From Hyphococcus sp. (GTDB taxonomy: Bacteria; Pseudomonadota; Alphaproteobacteria; Caulobacterales; Parvularculaceae), in NCBI GenBank assembly GCA_021604585.1, contig BQJG01000001.1, positions 79,650 through 143,649 on the forward strand: DNA of 64,000 bases, read 5' to 3'. The notes under the pieces are model-generated. The model was not told the origin of the DNA. It saw only the letters and a program-made list of their open reading frames with translations, and made no database searches. The position numbers and the translations under genes were made by a program. Below, piece after piece: positions 8,213 through 16,222 of the stretch; position 1 is the first letter of the stretch, and the number at the start of each line of letters is the position of its first letter.

Positions 8213-9430
8213 ATGTTCAAAAAGCTCAGCGCAATCGGGCCTGGCGCCCTTACCGCCGCCGCCTTTATCGGGCCAGGAACGGTCACGACCGCGACGCTAG
8301 CGGGCGCCGGGTACGGTTACGCGCTGATCTGGGCGCTGGCGTTCGCTACGCTCGCGGCGATTATTCTTCAGGAGATGTCAGCACGCCTGGGCGTTGTTTC
8401 GCGACTGGGCCTTGGCGAGGCTGTGATGCGACAATTCTCACATTCTCCCATCCTCCGGTGGATGGCGGCGGCGCTCATAGTCTCCGCACTCTTTATCGGT
8501 AATGCAGCTTATGAGGGCGGAAACATTGCAGGCGCCGCGTTGGGCATGGAGGCGGGTCTACCGGGCGCCGCATCGCGCGCAGTATTGTCCGCTGGCATTG
8601 CGATCTTGGCGGGCGGCATTCTTCTCTTCGGCGGCTATCGCATTATTGAAAAAATCCTAATCACAGCAGTGCTGGTCATGTCGATAGCATTCGCCGCCGC
8701 CCTGATAATCATCGGGCCTGACTGGCGCGCATTATTTGCGGGCGCTTTCATTCCAAAAATCCCGCTCGGCGCCTTGCCGATCGTGCTTGGCCTTATTGGC
8801 ACGACCATCGTGCCGTATAATTTGTTCCTGCACGCGGCGACCGCAAGAAAACGCTGGGCCAGCGCTGAAAGCCTTGGTGAGGCGCGCCTCGATGCGCGGG
8901 TTTCCATCGGCGCCGGCGGCATCGTCTCAATTCTGGTGTTGGCGACGGCGGCCGCAAGTCTGTTCGGCTCCGGGCTCGAGGTAACAAACGCCGGCGATAT
9001 GGCGCGGCAGCTAGAACCGGCATTTGGCGTAGGCGCAACATATTTATTGGCCATTGGCTTGTTCGCAGCAGGGCTTTCGTCAGCCATCACAGCGCCGCTC
9101 GCGACCGGGTATGTCGCCGCCGAATTATTTGGATTCGAAAGCGAGCCGACATCGCCGAAATTCCGACTGGTCGCCGGCTCAGTACTCCTGATCGGCGCCA
9201 TTGTCGCCATGACTGGCGCTCGGCCCATTGAAATCATTCTTTTTGCGCAGATCGCTAATGGCGCCTTGTTGCCAGTGGTTGCGATCTTTTTGCTTTACGC
9301 GGCCAACAGCAAAAAGCTTCTCGGCGCTTACGCCAATAGCGCCCTCGCAAATATCGCCGGCATTGTCGTGACCTTAATCGCTGCCGGCCTGGGGCTGCGG
9401 GGTATTTTGCGAGCCATTGGAGTGATGTGA
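8213..9430 (+). CDS. Nramp-family transporter lacking the canonical metal motif
   Basis: A 405-residue integral membrane protein with about 11 helices and the overall Nramp/SLC11 pattern, including QEMSARLG after helix 2. Canonical Nramp metal sites are DPGN in helix 1 and a Met-Pro-His-Asn type segment in helix 6. Here helix 1 reads IGPGTVTTAT (residues 19-28) and helix 6 reads VPYNLFLHA (about 200-208), so the Asp, Asn and Met metal ligands are replaced. It is therefore doubtful that this protein moves manganese. Its stop overlaps the pxpA start (TGATG). The same pairing is known from the Bacillus subtilis ycsF-ycsG-kipI-kipA cluster, so a substrate linked to 5-oxoproline is a reasonable inference. 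Confidence 0.85.
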   Translation: MFKKLSAIGPGALTAAAFIGPGTVTTATLAGAGYGYALIWALAFATLAAIILQEMSARLGVVSRLGLGEAVMRQFSHSPILRWMAAALIVSALFIGNAAYEGGNIAGAALGMEAGLPGAASRAVLSAGIAILAGGILLFGGYRIIEKILITAVLVMSIAFAAALIIIGPDWRALFAGAFIPKIPLGALPIVLGLIGTTIVPYNLFLHAATARKRWASAESLGEARLDARVSIGAGGIVSILVLATAAASLFGSGLEVTNAGDMARQLEPAFGVGATYLLAIGLFAAGLSSAITAPLATGYVAAELFGFESEPTSPKFRLVAGSVLLIGAIVAMTGARPIEIILFAQIANGALLPVVAIFLLYAANSKKLLGAYANSALANIAGIVVTLIAAGLGLRGILRAIGVM

Positions 9431-10173
9431 TGCCCGCCATCGACCTCAACGCGGATATGGGTGAATATGCCAACACTCTCCAGCGCGAGAACGAAACAGC
9501 GCTGATGCCGTTGCTCACATCATGTTCAATTGCGTGCTGCGGGCATGCGGGCAACACGGAATCCATGCGCGCAACCGCTATGCTTGCCAAGAAACATGGC
9601 GTACGCGTGGGCGCGCATCCGTCCTATCCGGATCGCGCAGGATTTGGCAGGCGCAGCAGATCCTATGCACATGATGAATTGCATGAATCGCTAATCGCAC
9701 AGATCAAGCAATTGAAAGGCGTTCTCGCTGCAGAAAGCATGCGCCTCACGCACATTAAGCCGCATGGCGCATTGTATAATGACGCCGCGAAGGATGCTGC
9801 GCTGGCGCGCCTGATCGCATCGGTTTCATCCGGTGCGGTGCTTGTTGGGCCGCCCAATTCAGAACTCGAGATTACAGCGCAGAAGGCCGGTCTTTCCTTT
9901 GCTCGTGAAGGTTTTGTCGATCGCCTATATCTCAGCAATGGCGCACTCTCGCCCCGCACCGAACCCGGTGCTGTCCTCGCAAGCACGGAAGCACGTGCGC
10001 AACAAGCACTCGCCATCGCAACAGGAAATACTTTCTCTACCGCCGACGGCGAGCTGACAATTGAAACCGACACGCTGTGCATCCACAGCGATTCGCCAGG
10101 CGCCGTTGAAACGGCGATGGCGGTGCGTGCTGCGCTTTCAAAAGCAGCGATTTCAATCAGGTCATTTGTATGA
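9430..10173 (+). CDS. pxpA: 5-oxoprolinase subunit A (LamB/YcsF family)
   Basis: Subunit of the prokaryotic ATP-dependent 5-oxoprolinase PxpABC, which opens the ring of 5-oxoproline (pyroglutamate, a spontaneous damage product of glutamine and glutamate) to give glutamate. The 247-residue protein begins with the family hallmark DLNADMGE and has CCGHAGN and ThrHis-Ile-Lys-Pro-His-Gly-Ala (HIKPHGALYND) further on. Start is taken as ATG 9430, overlapping the transporter stop by one base; a GTG one codon earlier is possible. It overlaps pxpB by 4 bases, so the three subunits and the transporter form one coupled operon. Confidence 0.94.
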   Translation: MPAIDLNADMGEYANTLQRENETALMPLLTSCSIACCGHAGNTESMRATAMLAKKHGVRVGAHPSYPDRAGFGRRSRSYAHDELHESLIAQIKQLKGVLAAESMRLTHIKPHGALYNDAAKDAALARLIASVSSGAVLVGPPNSELEITAQKAGLSFAREGFVDRLYLSNGALSPRTEPGAVLASTEARAQQALAIATGNTFSTADGELTIETDTLCIHSDSPGAVETAMAVRAALSKAAISIRSFV

Positions 10174-10859
10174 GCGCGATTTCTTTCGTTATCACGCCTT
10201 ACGGCGAACATGGCCTTTTTGCTAAGATCAAGGGCGGCGACCTGATCGCCAATGCGCTCGCGGCAAATGCCGCGGCAGATGCATTGCGTACGCATGCGAG
10301 CGTGCTGGATTCTGTTGCCGGTGTTGACAGTATCGCAATTCGCTTTCACCCGTCTCGACTGAACCCGTTGCAAGCTGCGCATATGTTGGAGGCAGCACTT
10401 AATGATCTTTCTGATCTGGCCCTAACGTCAGGTTCGGCGATAGAGATTCCGGTTTGTTATGGCGGCGCATGTGGGCCGGATTTTCTGCCCCTGTGCGAAA
10501 GACTTTCGCTTCAACCGCATCAACTGATCAACCTGCACACATCCACACTATACCGGGTGCTAACCATCGGTTTTGCGCCGGGTTTTGCCTATCTCGGCCC
10601 CTTACCGGAAGCACTGCAAACAGAACGGCTGGCCAGCCCGCGACCGCGCGTGCCAGCAGGTTCTGTTGGCGTCGCAGGTGAGATGACAGGCATTTACCCG
10701 CTCTCATCACCCGGCGGCTGGACCTTGATCGGCCGCACGCCAACTAGACTGTTTGATGCAACATTGCAGAACCCATTTTTGTTTGCGGCCGGCGCGACGG
10801 TCCGGTTTCTGCCGATTGATGAACCGGAGTTCTCCAGATTAAACCGGCAACCGACATGA
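10170..10859 (+). CDS. pxpB: 5-oxoprolinase subunit B (KipI-like)
   Basis: 229 residues, matching the usual length of the KipI/PxpB carboxyltransferase subdomain C/D family. The hallmark GFAPGFAYLGPLP lies near residue 135 and is followed by RVPAGSVGVAG, which is typical of these proteins. Together with PxpC it is thought to form the catalytic part that phosphorylates and opens 5-oxoproline. In Bacillus the homologue KipI also inhibits the sporulation kinase KinA, a role not expected here. It overlaps both neighbours by 4 bases. Confidence 0.93.
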   Translation: MSAISFVITPYGEHGLFAKIKGGDLIANALAANAAADALRTHASVLDSVAGVDSIAIRFHPSRLNPLQAAHMLEAALNDLSDLALTSGSAIEIPVCYGGACGPDFLPLCERLSLQPHQLINLHTSTLYRVLTIGFAPGFAYLGPLPEALQTERLASPRPRVPAGSVGVAGEMTGIYPLSSPGGWTLIGRTPTRLFDATLQNPFLFAAGATVRFLPIDEPEFSRLNRQPT

Positions 10860-11803
10860 ATCCGCTGGCGGAAATCATCGACGCTGGGATGTTCACCACG
10901 CTACAGGATATGGGCAGACCGAATGCACGCCATCTTGGCGTGCCTCTTTCCGGCGCCGCCGATCCGCTTTCTCTGTCTCTGACCAACGCCGCTCTGGGCA
11001 ATGCTGCGCACGCAGCTGGGCTAGAATGCACTCTAATTGGCCCAACGATCCGCTTTCTTCAAGCAGGCGCTATTGCTATTGGCGGCGCAGAGATGAGAGC
11101 GAGATTAAACAAGGCTCTCTGCCCGCTATACAAAGAACTTAAAGTCTCCGCTGGCGACGAACTTGCTCTGACTGCTGCAGAAATTGGCGCCCGCACCTAC
11201 ATCGCTTTTGCTGGCGGGCTTTCGGGCGCTGCATTCCTTGGCAGCGTGTCCACTTATGTGCCCGCAGAAATTGGAGGCTATGCTGGACGCAAGCTTGAGC
11301 AAAATGACCGCCTGTTCTCGGCGAAAGGTCCGGTCAAATCGCCACGCGACATCCCCTCGGAAATGAAATTGCGCCTCGCTCATGAATTCGTCCTGCGCGC
11401 GCTCCCCGGCCCCGAAGCTGAAAGTATCGGCGAAGAGGAAACGGAAAGATTCTTCACTGCGCGCTGGACCGCTAGCCGCCGCGCAGATCGCATGGGCGCC
11501 ATGCTTGAAGGGGATCGCCTCAACCTGCCGCCATCGCCCCCGATATCGAGCAGCCCCGTTTTTCCCGGAACCGTTCAATGCCCGCCCGATGGCGCGCCAT
11601 TTTTATTGCTTTGTGACGCGCAAACAGTCGGAGGCTATCCACGCATCGCGCAAGTGATAAACGCAGACCTTTCCCTCACGGGCCAAATTCGCCCTGGCGA
11701 CCATGTCTGGTTCCGGAAAATATCAGCGGACGCAGCCCGCGAGATCGCCGAACAAAAAACCACCCTATATGGCGATCTATTTCCGGGTGGTTTCTTCCGC
11801 TGA
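10856..11803 (+). CDS. pxpC: 5-oxoprolinase subunit C (biotin-dependent carboxyltransferase-like, KipA)
   Basis: 315 residues of the KipA/PxpC family. Recognisable blocks are TTLQDMGRPNARHLGVPLSG near the N-terminus with SGAADPLSL, RADRMGAML around residue 200, and PPDGAPFLLLCDAQTVGGYP around residues 240-260. Completes the PxpABC enzyme. The last 27 bases overlap the end of the convergent BCCT transporter gene, so the two stop codons lie inside each other's coding sequence. Confidence 0.93.
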   Translation: MNPLAEIIDAGMFTTLQDMGRPNARHLGVPLSGAADPLSLSLTNAALGNAAHAAGLECTLIGPTIRFLQAGAIAIGGAEMRARLNKALCPLYKELKVSAGDELALTAAEIGARTYIAFAGGLSGAAFLGSVSTYVPAEIGGYAGRKLEQNDRLFSAKGPVKSPRDIPSEMKLRLAHEFVLRALPGPEAESIGEEETERFFTARWTASRRADRMGAMLEGDRLNLPPSPPISSSPVFPGTVQCPPDGAPFLLLCDAQTVGGYPRIAQVINADLSLTGQIRPGDHVWFRKISADAAREIAEQKTTLYGDLFPGGFFR

Positions 11804-13369
11804 CGCTGGTTGTTTCGCGACGCGGATCTCATCGAGCCAATGAACCCGCAAGGAAAGAATCACCGCCCCCATAGCTATCAAGATAAACAGCCCAGGCAAA
11901 CCACCGAGATTGGAAAGCATCCGGACGCCGTCAATACCTGTGGTCGAGGTCATAATAAACGCCACTGCGCCAATCAGCGCGCCCCAAAAAATTTTCACCC
12001 AACGGTCCGCGAGCGGTCGTTTCTGCCCCGGCGCCATTTTCTTCAGGCACACATTGGTGATCGAGTGCGTATTCGAATCCATGGCTGTCACGAATGAAAT
12101 AAAGGTGAGCGCAATAAAAAGCCCGATCACAACCTGACTAAACGGCAATGTATTGAACAGCGCATAAGCCACCGCTTCCGGTCCGCGCGCATCAAGTGCG
12201 GCGACGAGGCTGTGCCCAGCAGCCGCATCAGCGCCTATCGCTGCACCGCCAAAGACCATCATCCAGACGCCGCCAAACGTCGCCGGCGCCACAAGGTTGA
12301 ACAGCACGAACTCACGAACCGTATATCCGAGTGCAATTCGGCCCAAAAACAGGGCGGTCACCGGGGCCCAAGCGAGCCAGTTGGCAAAGTAAAACACCGT
12401 CCAGTCGCGAGTCCATTCTGCGCCTGCACGACCGCCAAGCGCCAGGCTGCGAGGAATGAACTTTATGACAAATTGACCGACGCTTTCAGCCCCAAGCGAT
12501 AAGATCTGCCAGGTCGGCCCTGCAATAAATACAAACAGCACCAACAAAAGAAAAAACCGGATATTTATGTCCGAAAGGAACTTTATGCCGCGCTGCAATC
12601 CGCTGATCGACGAAGCGACAAAAAACACGACAATGGCGATGGTGACCCACAGCCGCAAAAACACAGTGTCGTTAAGGCCCGTCGTAGCCTCAAGCCCGCC
12701 GGCCAGCGTCATTACGCCGGCGCCGAGTGATGCAGCGACACCGGCGACCAGCGCATACAGGCCCACCGCATCAATTAGAGCCCCGGCCCGGCCTGTCGCC
12801 GCTTTCCCGATGATCAGCGATAGCGGCCCGCTTAAGGAATATGGCCGGCCGAGATTGTAATGGGTGAGCGCGAAGGCGAGTGCCGGCACCGTATAGAGCG
12901 CATATGGCGTGATCGTCCAATGCATGAACATGGACGACAGTGCGAATTTCGAGGCTTCATCTGAGTACGGCTCGATATGGGCGTAGCCCGGCGGAGCCTT
13001 AATATGGAACATCGGTTCGGCGATGCCCCAGAATAAAATTCCTGTCGCGATGGTCGTGCACAAAGTAATGGAAAACCAGTTCCAGCGATTAAGCAGCGGC
13101 TTTGCGTCCGGACCGCCAATACGCACCGCGCCCAGGGGCGATATGACGACCCACCCCACAAGCCCTACAGCGGCGAACGAGGCGTAACTAAATAACCAGT
13201 CGAAATGCGTCAGCACCCACTGATTTGCGTTGCTGACCGTTGCATAAAAGCCGTCGAAATCGAGCAGACTAAACGCAAGCGCCGAAAGCAGAAGAATCAC
13301 AGGCGGCCAGAATACAAGCGGGCGGGTGGATTTTATGGTTTCTCTAAAAATGGCGGGCAGCCCCTTCAT
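11777..13369 (-). CDS. BCCT family transporter (betaine/carnitine/choline type)
   Basis: A 530-residue inner-membrane transporter with about 12 helices of the betaine-choline-carnitine family. Diagnostic segments include NANQWVLTHFDW and GWVVISPLGAVRIGG near the N-terminus, TLCTTIATGILFWGIAEP at about residues 97-114, and WTRDWTVFYFANWLAWAP in the middle, which carries the aromatic substrate-cage residues. BCCT proteins import quaternary ammonium compounds, usually with sodium, for osmoprotection or as nutrients. The substrate cannot be read from sequence alone. It converges on pxpC with a 27-base coding overlap and begins next to the accessory island. Confidence 0.93.
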   Translation of the reverse strand: MKGLPAIFRETIKSTRPLVFWPPVILLLSALAFSLLDFDGFYATVSNANQWVLTHFDWLFSYASFAAVGLVGWVVISPLGAVRIGGPDAKPLLNRWNWFSITLCTTIATGILFWGIAEPMFHIKAPPGYAHIEPYSDEASKFALSSMFMHWTITPYALYTVPALAFALTHYNLGRPYSLSGPLSLIIGKAATGRAGALIDAVGLYALVAGVAASLGAGVMTLAGGLEATTGLNDTVFLRLWVTIAIVVFFVASSISGLQRGIKFLSDINIRFFLLLVLFVFIAGPTWQILSLGAESVGQFVIKFIPRSLALGGRAGAEWTRDWTVFYFANWLAWAPVTALFLGRIALGYTVREFVLFNLVAPATFGGVWMMVFGGAAIGADAAAGHSLVAALDARGPEAVAYALFNTLPFSQVVIGLFIALTFISFVTAMDSNTHSITNVCLKKMAPGQKRPLADRWVKIFWGALIGAVAFIMTSTTGIDGVRMLSNLGGLPGLFILIAMGAVILSLRVHWLDEIRVAKQPASAEETTRK

Positions 13370-13599
13370 ATTTCAGGAGCGAGCGTCATACTTCATTCTC
13401 GTAGAAACCCCTAATTCGCGGCGGATTGGCTCGCCAAAAGGTTGAATCTACCTTTCCGCTAACATCGGTGAAATGCTAAACAACCACATTGGCCAGTAAT
13501 CTTTCTCGCCTCATGATAATACCGCGCGAAGCTGTGAAGGACATTAATCGTTTCAGGTCTCTCTTCGCTCAGCGGTTTTTGTTTGGACCTCAAAAAATT

Positions 13600-14004
13600 A
13601 TGGAGTCTCAAAACTTGGCCAAAATTACAGAGACCACAAACCTGGAATCACGATCAGCGGCTTTGGCCCAAACGACTACGCGTCCATCGACCTGCGGCGG
13701 AGCAGACCGACAGCCCCGGGAAATGTTCTGCCGACCGATCTGGCTTGCGCTGCTGAATGGCTTCTGCCAGCTCGGCCTTCCATCAGAAGCAATAGCAAGA
13801 TTACGTGCTGCGCCATCGGGTTTTCGTCACGACCTTCACGCCTTTTTTCGCAAGGAAAGGAATCTCACTCAGAAGGCGCTCGCCGCCGCCTGCGACATGC
13901 ATGCAACCTATATACAGCGTTATGAGAGCGGCGAGACCCAGCCGACCCTCGACGCCATCCGGCGCCTCGCCCTCGCGCTTTCGTCAACGCCTTCAAACCG
14001 TTAG
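13600..14004 (+). CDS. XRE-type helix-turn-helix protein, possibly C-terminally truncated
   Basis: The last 55 residues form an XRE-type helix-turn-helix: LTQKALAAACDMHATYIQRY then ESGETQPTLDAIRRLALAL. Such proteins are often phage- or island-borne repressors. The reading frame stops only a few residues after the final helix, while relatives usually carry a longer C-terminal part, so this may be a truncated or frameshifted copy. The upstream 75 residues are not recognisable. ATG 13600 is one choice; the frame is open from 13489. It sits at the BCCT side of the island and may be a remnant of a mobile element. Confidence 0.5.
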   Translation: MESQNLAKITETTNLESRSAALAQTTTRPSTCGGADRQPREMFCRPIWLALLNGFCQLGLPSEAIARLRAAPSGFRHDLHAFFRKERNLTQKALAAACDMHATYIQRYESGETQPTLDAIRRLALALSSTPSNR

Positions 14005-14213
14005 CGGGAACGATGTGCAAACTATGCACATAATGGTGCCAAACAAGGGCCCCGATGCACCAAAGGGGCGCCAAAAAACAGTGTGCAGACAAGGCGTTAA
14101 GTGCATCCATGCACCAAATCGCCGTTTCGCTTTATCTTGCCGTTGTTGTTTCCAAAAACTAGCGACGATAAAAACCTAATGTCTGGAACCGCCCGACCTA
14201 CGGTCGAAGACCT

Positions 14214-14615
14214 CTACTTTCTTGCTATATCCTTGGTCCTTTTTGACCACCATTCTCCTGTACGAAGTTCCTCGGGAGCGTCTTCATCTCCCATTTCATT
14301 TGCGATTCTAAGCCAGTATAAATAACCTCGTCTTCTTCCTAGACCAGCATAATGCATCGCCAGATTCCAAGCACAATCGCTATAGCCGTTTTTGACGCCT
14401 TGTTTATACCAATAAACAGCCCGATCTGGTTGGGACGGCGTCACTACGTCATCGTAGGTTGTGCCTAATTTAGATCTGGCGGCATTCGATCCCAGTCGTG
14501 CCGCTTTTTTTAGCAGACAGATTGCTTCTTCCAACTGCCCGTCTTCTTCGGCGTCAAATGCTTTCCGAAGAAACTCGTCGGCTAAATCGTTTGATTGCTG
14601 GATTTTCTTCTTCAT
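14214..14615 (-). CDS. Sel1-repeat protein, candidate immunity partner of the RHS module
   Basis: 133 residues with Sel1-like/TPR repeats: a first repeat around residues 24-56 (QLEEAICLLKKAARLGSNAA) and a second around 66-100 (RAVYWYKQGVKNGYSDCAWN). No signal peptide or membrane helix, so it is cytoplasmic. It lies 61 bases downstream of the RHS tip gene on the same strand, the position normally held by the immunity gene of a polymorphic toxin. Sel1-type proteins are known in such neighbourhoods, but the pairing here is inference. Base composition is AT-richer than the flanking core genes. Confidence 0.65.
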   Translation of the reverse strand: MKKKIQQSNDLADEFLRKAFDAEEDGQLEEAICLLKKAARLGSNAARSKLGTTYDDVVTPSQPDRAVYWYKQGVKNGYSDCAWNLAMHYAGLGRRRGYLYWLRIANEMGDEDAPEELRTGEWWSKRTKDIARK

Positions 14616-14676
14616 CAGAGCAGTTCCTGCGGCGTTTCGCGGATGCGGGAAATTTCATGCGAACGAGCCCGCTAAC

Positions 14677-15630
14677 TCATTCTTTGGGACGTTTTCCCCT
14701 CTCAACACTGCGTTCAGGCTCTTTCGGTGGAGGCGGAGGCGCCGGTTTAGGTTCTATCTTCTTTCCTGTTTGCGGGTCTCTTCTTTTCCCTCCCGCTTTA
14801 TCCGTGTTGCCAGTTCCACCCGGTTTTGCGGCCCTGTTTCTCTCGCCCTTGGGTTGTTGCCCGCCTCTCCTGCCTTTGCCGAAAGACGACTCAGTCGCCT
14901 TATCTGCCGCTTTGGTTCCATCCTTCGCCGCATCAGCGGCTTTAGCAGCGCCCTTCGCAGCTATTGCACCCTTCGCTCCAGCGCGCGCCGCCAAACCTAA
15001 ACCGGTTGCGCCAGGTATTACAGCCCCAACTACGTCGGCACCCAAGGCGGCTAAGTTTTCAGTACGATTTTCACCGCCGGTCGTAATTTCATCGGCAATC
15101 AGAATTCCAACATCAGCAACGATAAAGACCGCGTCAGCGATGATGTCGATGAACTCCCCCGTCGGGTCCGTCGCGTTGACGGGATCATTTGCGACATACG
15201 CATAGAGGTTCGGCTGGTCCTGATAGCCGATGGGATCGGTTGAGAGGAACCTGCCGATGACCGGGTCGTAATAGCGCGCCTGCATATAGGTGAGGCCGGT
15301 CTCGTCATAGATATGGCCGGTATAGCTCGGATCGTTCTCGTTCGAGCCGCCGATCTGCTTTTCGCCGAAGGGGGTGAACTGTTCGGTCGCGATCACATCC
15401 CCGGCGGCGTTGGTGTTGGCCACCACCGAGCCGAGATGGTCCTTATGGGCGTAGGCCCAGAAGGGCAGCGAATTGTTCTTCAGCCGCACGTCGAGCGGCC
15501 CGGCATTAATATAATCCCACTTGCTGTTGCTGGTCACCGCGTGGGAGAAGATCAGCTCGCCCGTCGCCTTTGAATAAACCCAGTAGAAGGTCTTGCCGTC
15601 AACGTCGGACTTCACCCGTTTCAGGTTCAC
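14677..15630 (-). CDS. Orphan RHS-repeat core tip with variable C-terminus
   Basis: The protein matches only the end of a full RHS protein. Residues 1-160 hold the RHS-associated core: DHLGSVVANTNAAGD, YMQARYYDPVIGRFLSTDPI and NLYAYVANDPVNATDPTG. Full RHS proteins exceed 1000 residues, so this is a displaced tip module. After the core comes a hydrophobic stretch (about 160-215, with a glycine/alanine-rich pre-toxin segment) and a basic, Pro/Gly-rich tail without a recognisable toxin fold. The listed start is a GTG; the frame continues upstream as ...SVVYDV, joining directly to an integrase fragment. Whether it is expressed or toxic is unknown. The Sel1-repeat gene downstream could be its immunity partner. 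Confidence 0.75.
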   Translation of the reverse strand: MNLKRVKSDVDGKTFYWVYSKATGELIFSHAVTSNSKWDYINAGPLDVRLKNNSLPFWAYAHKDHLGSVVANTNAAGDVIATEQFTPFGEKQIGGSNENDPSYTGHIYDETGLTYMQARYYDPVIGRFLSTDPIGYQDQPNLYAYVANDPVNATDPTGEFIDIIADAVFIVADVGILIADEITTGGENRTENLAALGADVVGAVIPGATGLGLAARAGAKGAIAAKGAAKAADAAKDGTKAADKATESSFGKGRRGGQQPKGERNRAAKPGGTGNTDKAGGKRRDPQTGKKIEPKPAPPPPPKEPERSVERGKRPKE

Positions 15631-15641
15631 GTCATAGACAA

Positions 15642-15799
15642 CCGAGCGAAAGCAGCTTTTCCTTGCCGAGCTATCGGTACTTGACCCGCCACAGCTTGGA
15701 GCCGTTAGGGGTGATCAGCAGGTGAAGACCGCCCCCATCGGACAGCTTGAAAGGCTTGTCTTTCGGGACCGCGTTTTTGATTTGGAGGGCTGACAGCAT
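15642..15799 (-). pseudogene. Tyrosine integrase N-terminal remnant
   Basis: From ATG 15799 the frame reads MLSALQIKNAVPKDKPFKLS, then DGGGLHLLITPNGSKLWRVKYR, the start of P4-type tyrosine integrases. It hits an in-frame TAG at 15671-15673 where relatives have Tyr (KYRY). Homology continues in frame for LGKEKLLSLG and is then cut off at about 15642 by the RHS sequence. The catalytic domain is absent. It is oriented away from the tRNA-Thr gene, with its start about 165 bases from the tRNA 3' end, as usual for integrases that use a tRNA as attachment site. Confidence 0.8.
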
Positions 15800-15800
15800 T

Positions 15801-15896
15801 TTGGGGGTATCGCCTCAGGCGGGAACCGACACCACCCCCAATTATACCCCCAAATACCCCCAACCTAAAGGGACCAAGTCGGACGCTATCGGACGC
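15801..15896. repeat. Arm-type repeats between the integrase remnant and tRNA-Thr
   Basis: Three spaced copies of (A/C)ACCCCCAA-type sequence occur in one direction (15833-15841, 15844-15853 and 15854-15863) and one in the opposite direction (15801-15810). Beyond them, TCGGACGC occurs twice with a 10-base period (15879-15886 and 15889-15896). Short repeats at this place, between an integrase start and its tRNA target, fit arm-type integrase or excisionase binding sites. That role is inference; the repeats themselves are directly visible. Confidence 0.6.
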
Positions 15897-15963
15897 AAAT
15901 CAGCCGTAGTATGCTGATTTTGTTGTGTTATTGGATGAATTTGGACGTGGAAAAATATCTATA

Positions 15964-16039
15964 TGGTGCCGCATAGGTGACTTGAACACCTGACCCCATC
16001 ATTACGAATGATGTGCTCTACCAGCTGAGCTAATGCGGC
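15964..16039 (-). tRNA. tRNA-Thr (anticodon CGU)
   Basis: A 76-base cloverleaf with the CCA end encoded. The acceptor stem pairs GCCGCAT with ATGCGGC, the D arm is GCTC/GAGC, the anticodon stem CATCA/TGATG encloses TTCGTAA with anticodon CGT, and the T arm AGGTG/CACCT encloses TTCAAGT. CGU reads the threonine codon ACG. Its 3' end faces the integrase remnant, so it is the likely attachment site of the accessory island to its left. I did not find a second copy of the tRNA 3' end that would mark the other edge. Confidence 0.97.
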
Positions 16040-16222
16040 CCGATATGCCATGCGCTTCCGGCAATAGGCAGCGCGTCATAGCTTGACGGGCAAACCGGTG
16101 CAAGCCGCAATTATGCGCCTGAATAGGCCTATTTCTAAGGATATTCGCGGTCAAATAGGGGCAATTTTTACCGGCTGTTCACCTGAATCGCAGAAATTTA
16201 TCTGTGATCGAAAGGCGGCGGC

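Noticed and set aside
14498..15205. 235-codon plus-strand frame
   Set aside because: Antisense to the RHS tip, whose core motifs are unmistakable.
13370..16039. Complete prophage or integrative element
   Set aside because: Only an integrase remnant and accessory genes are present; no structural, replication or conjugation genes, and no second copy of the tRNA 3' end was found.
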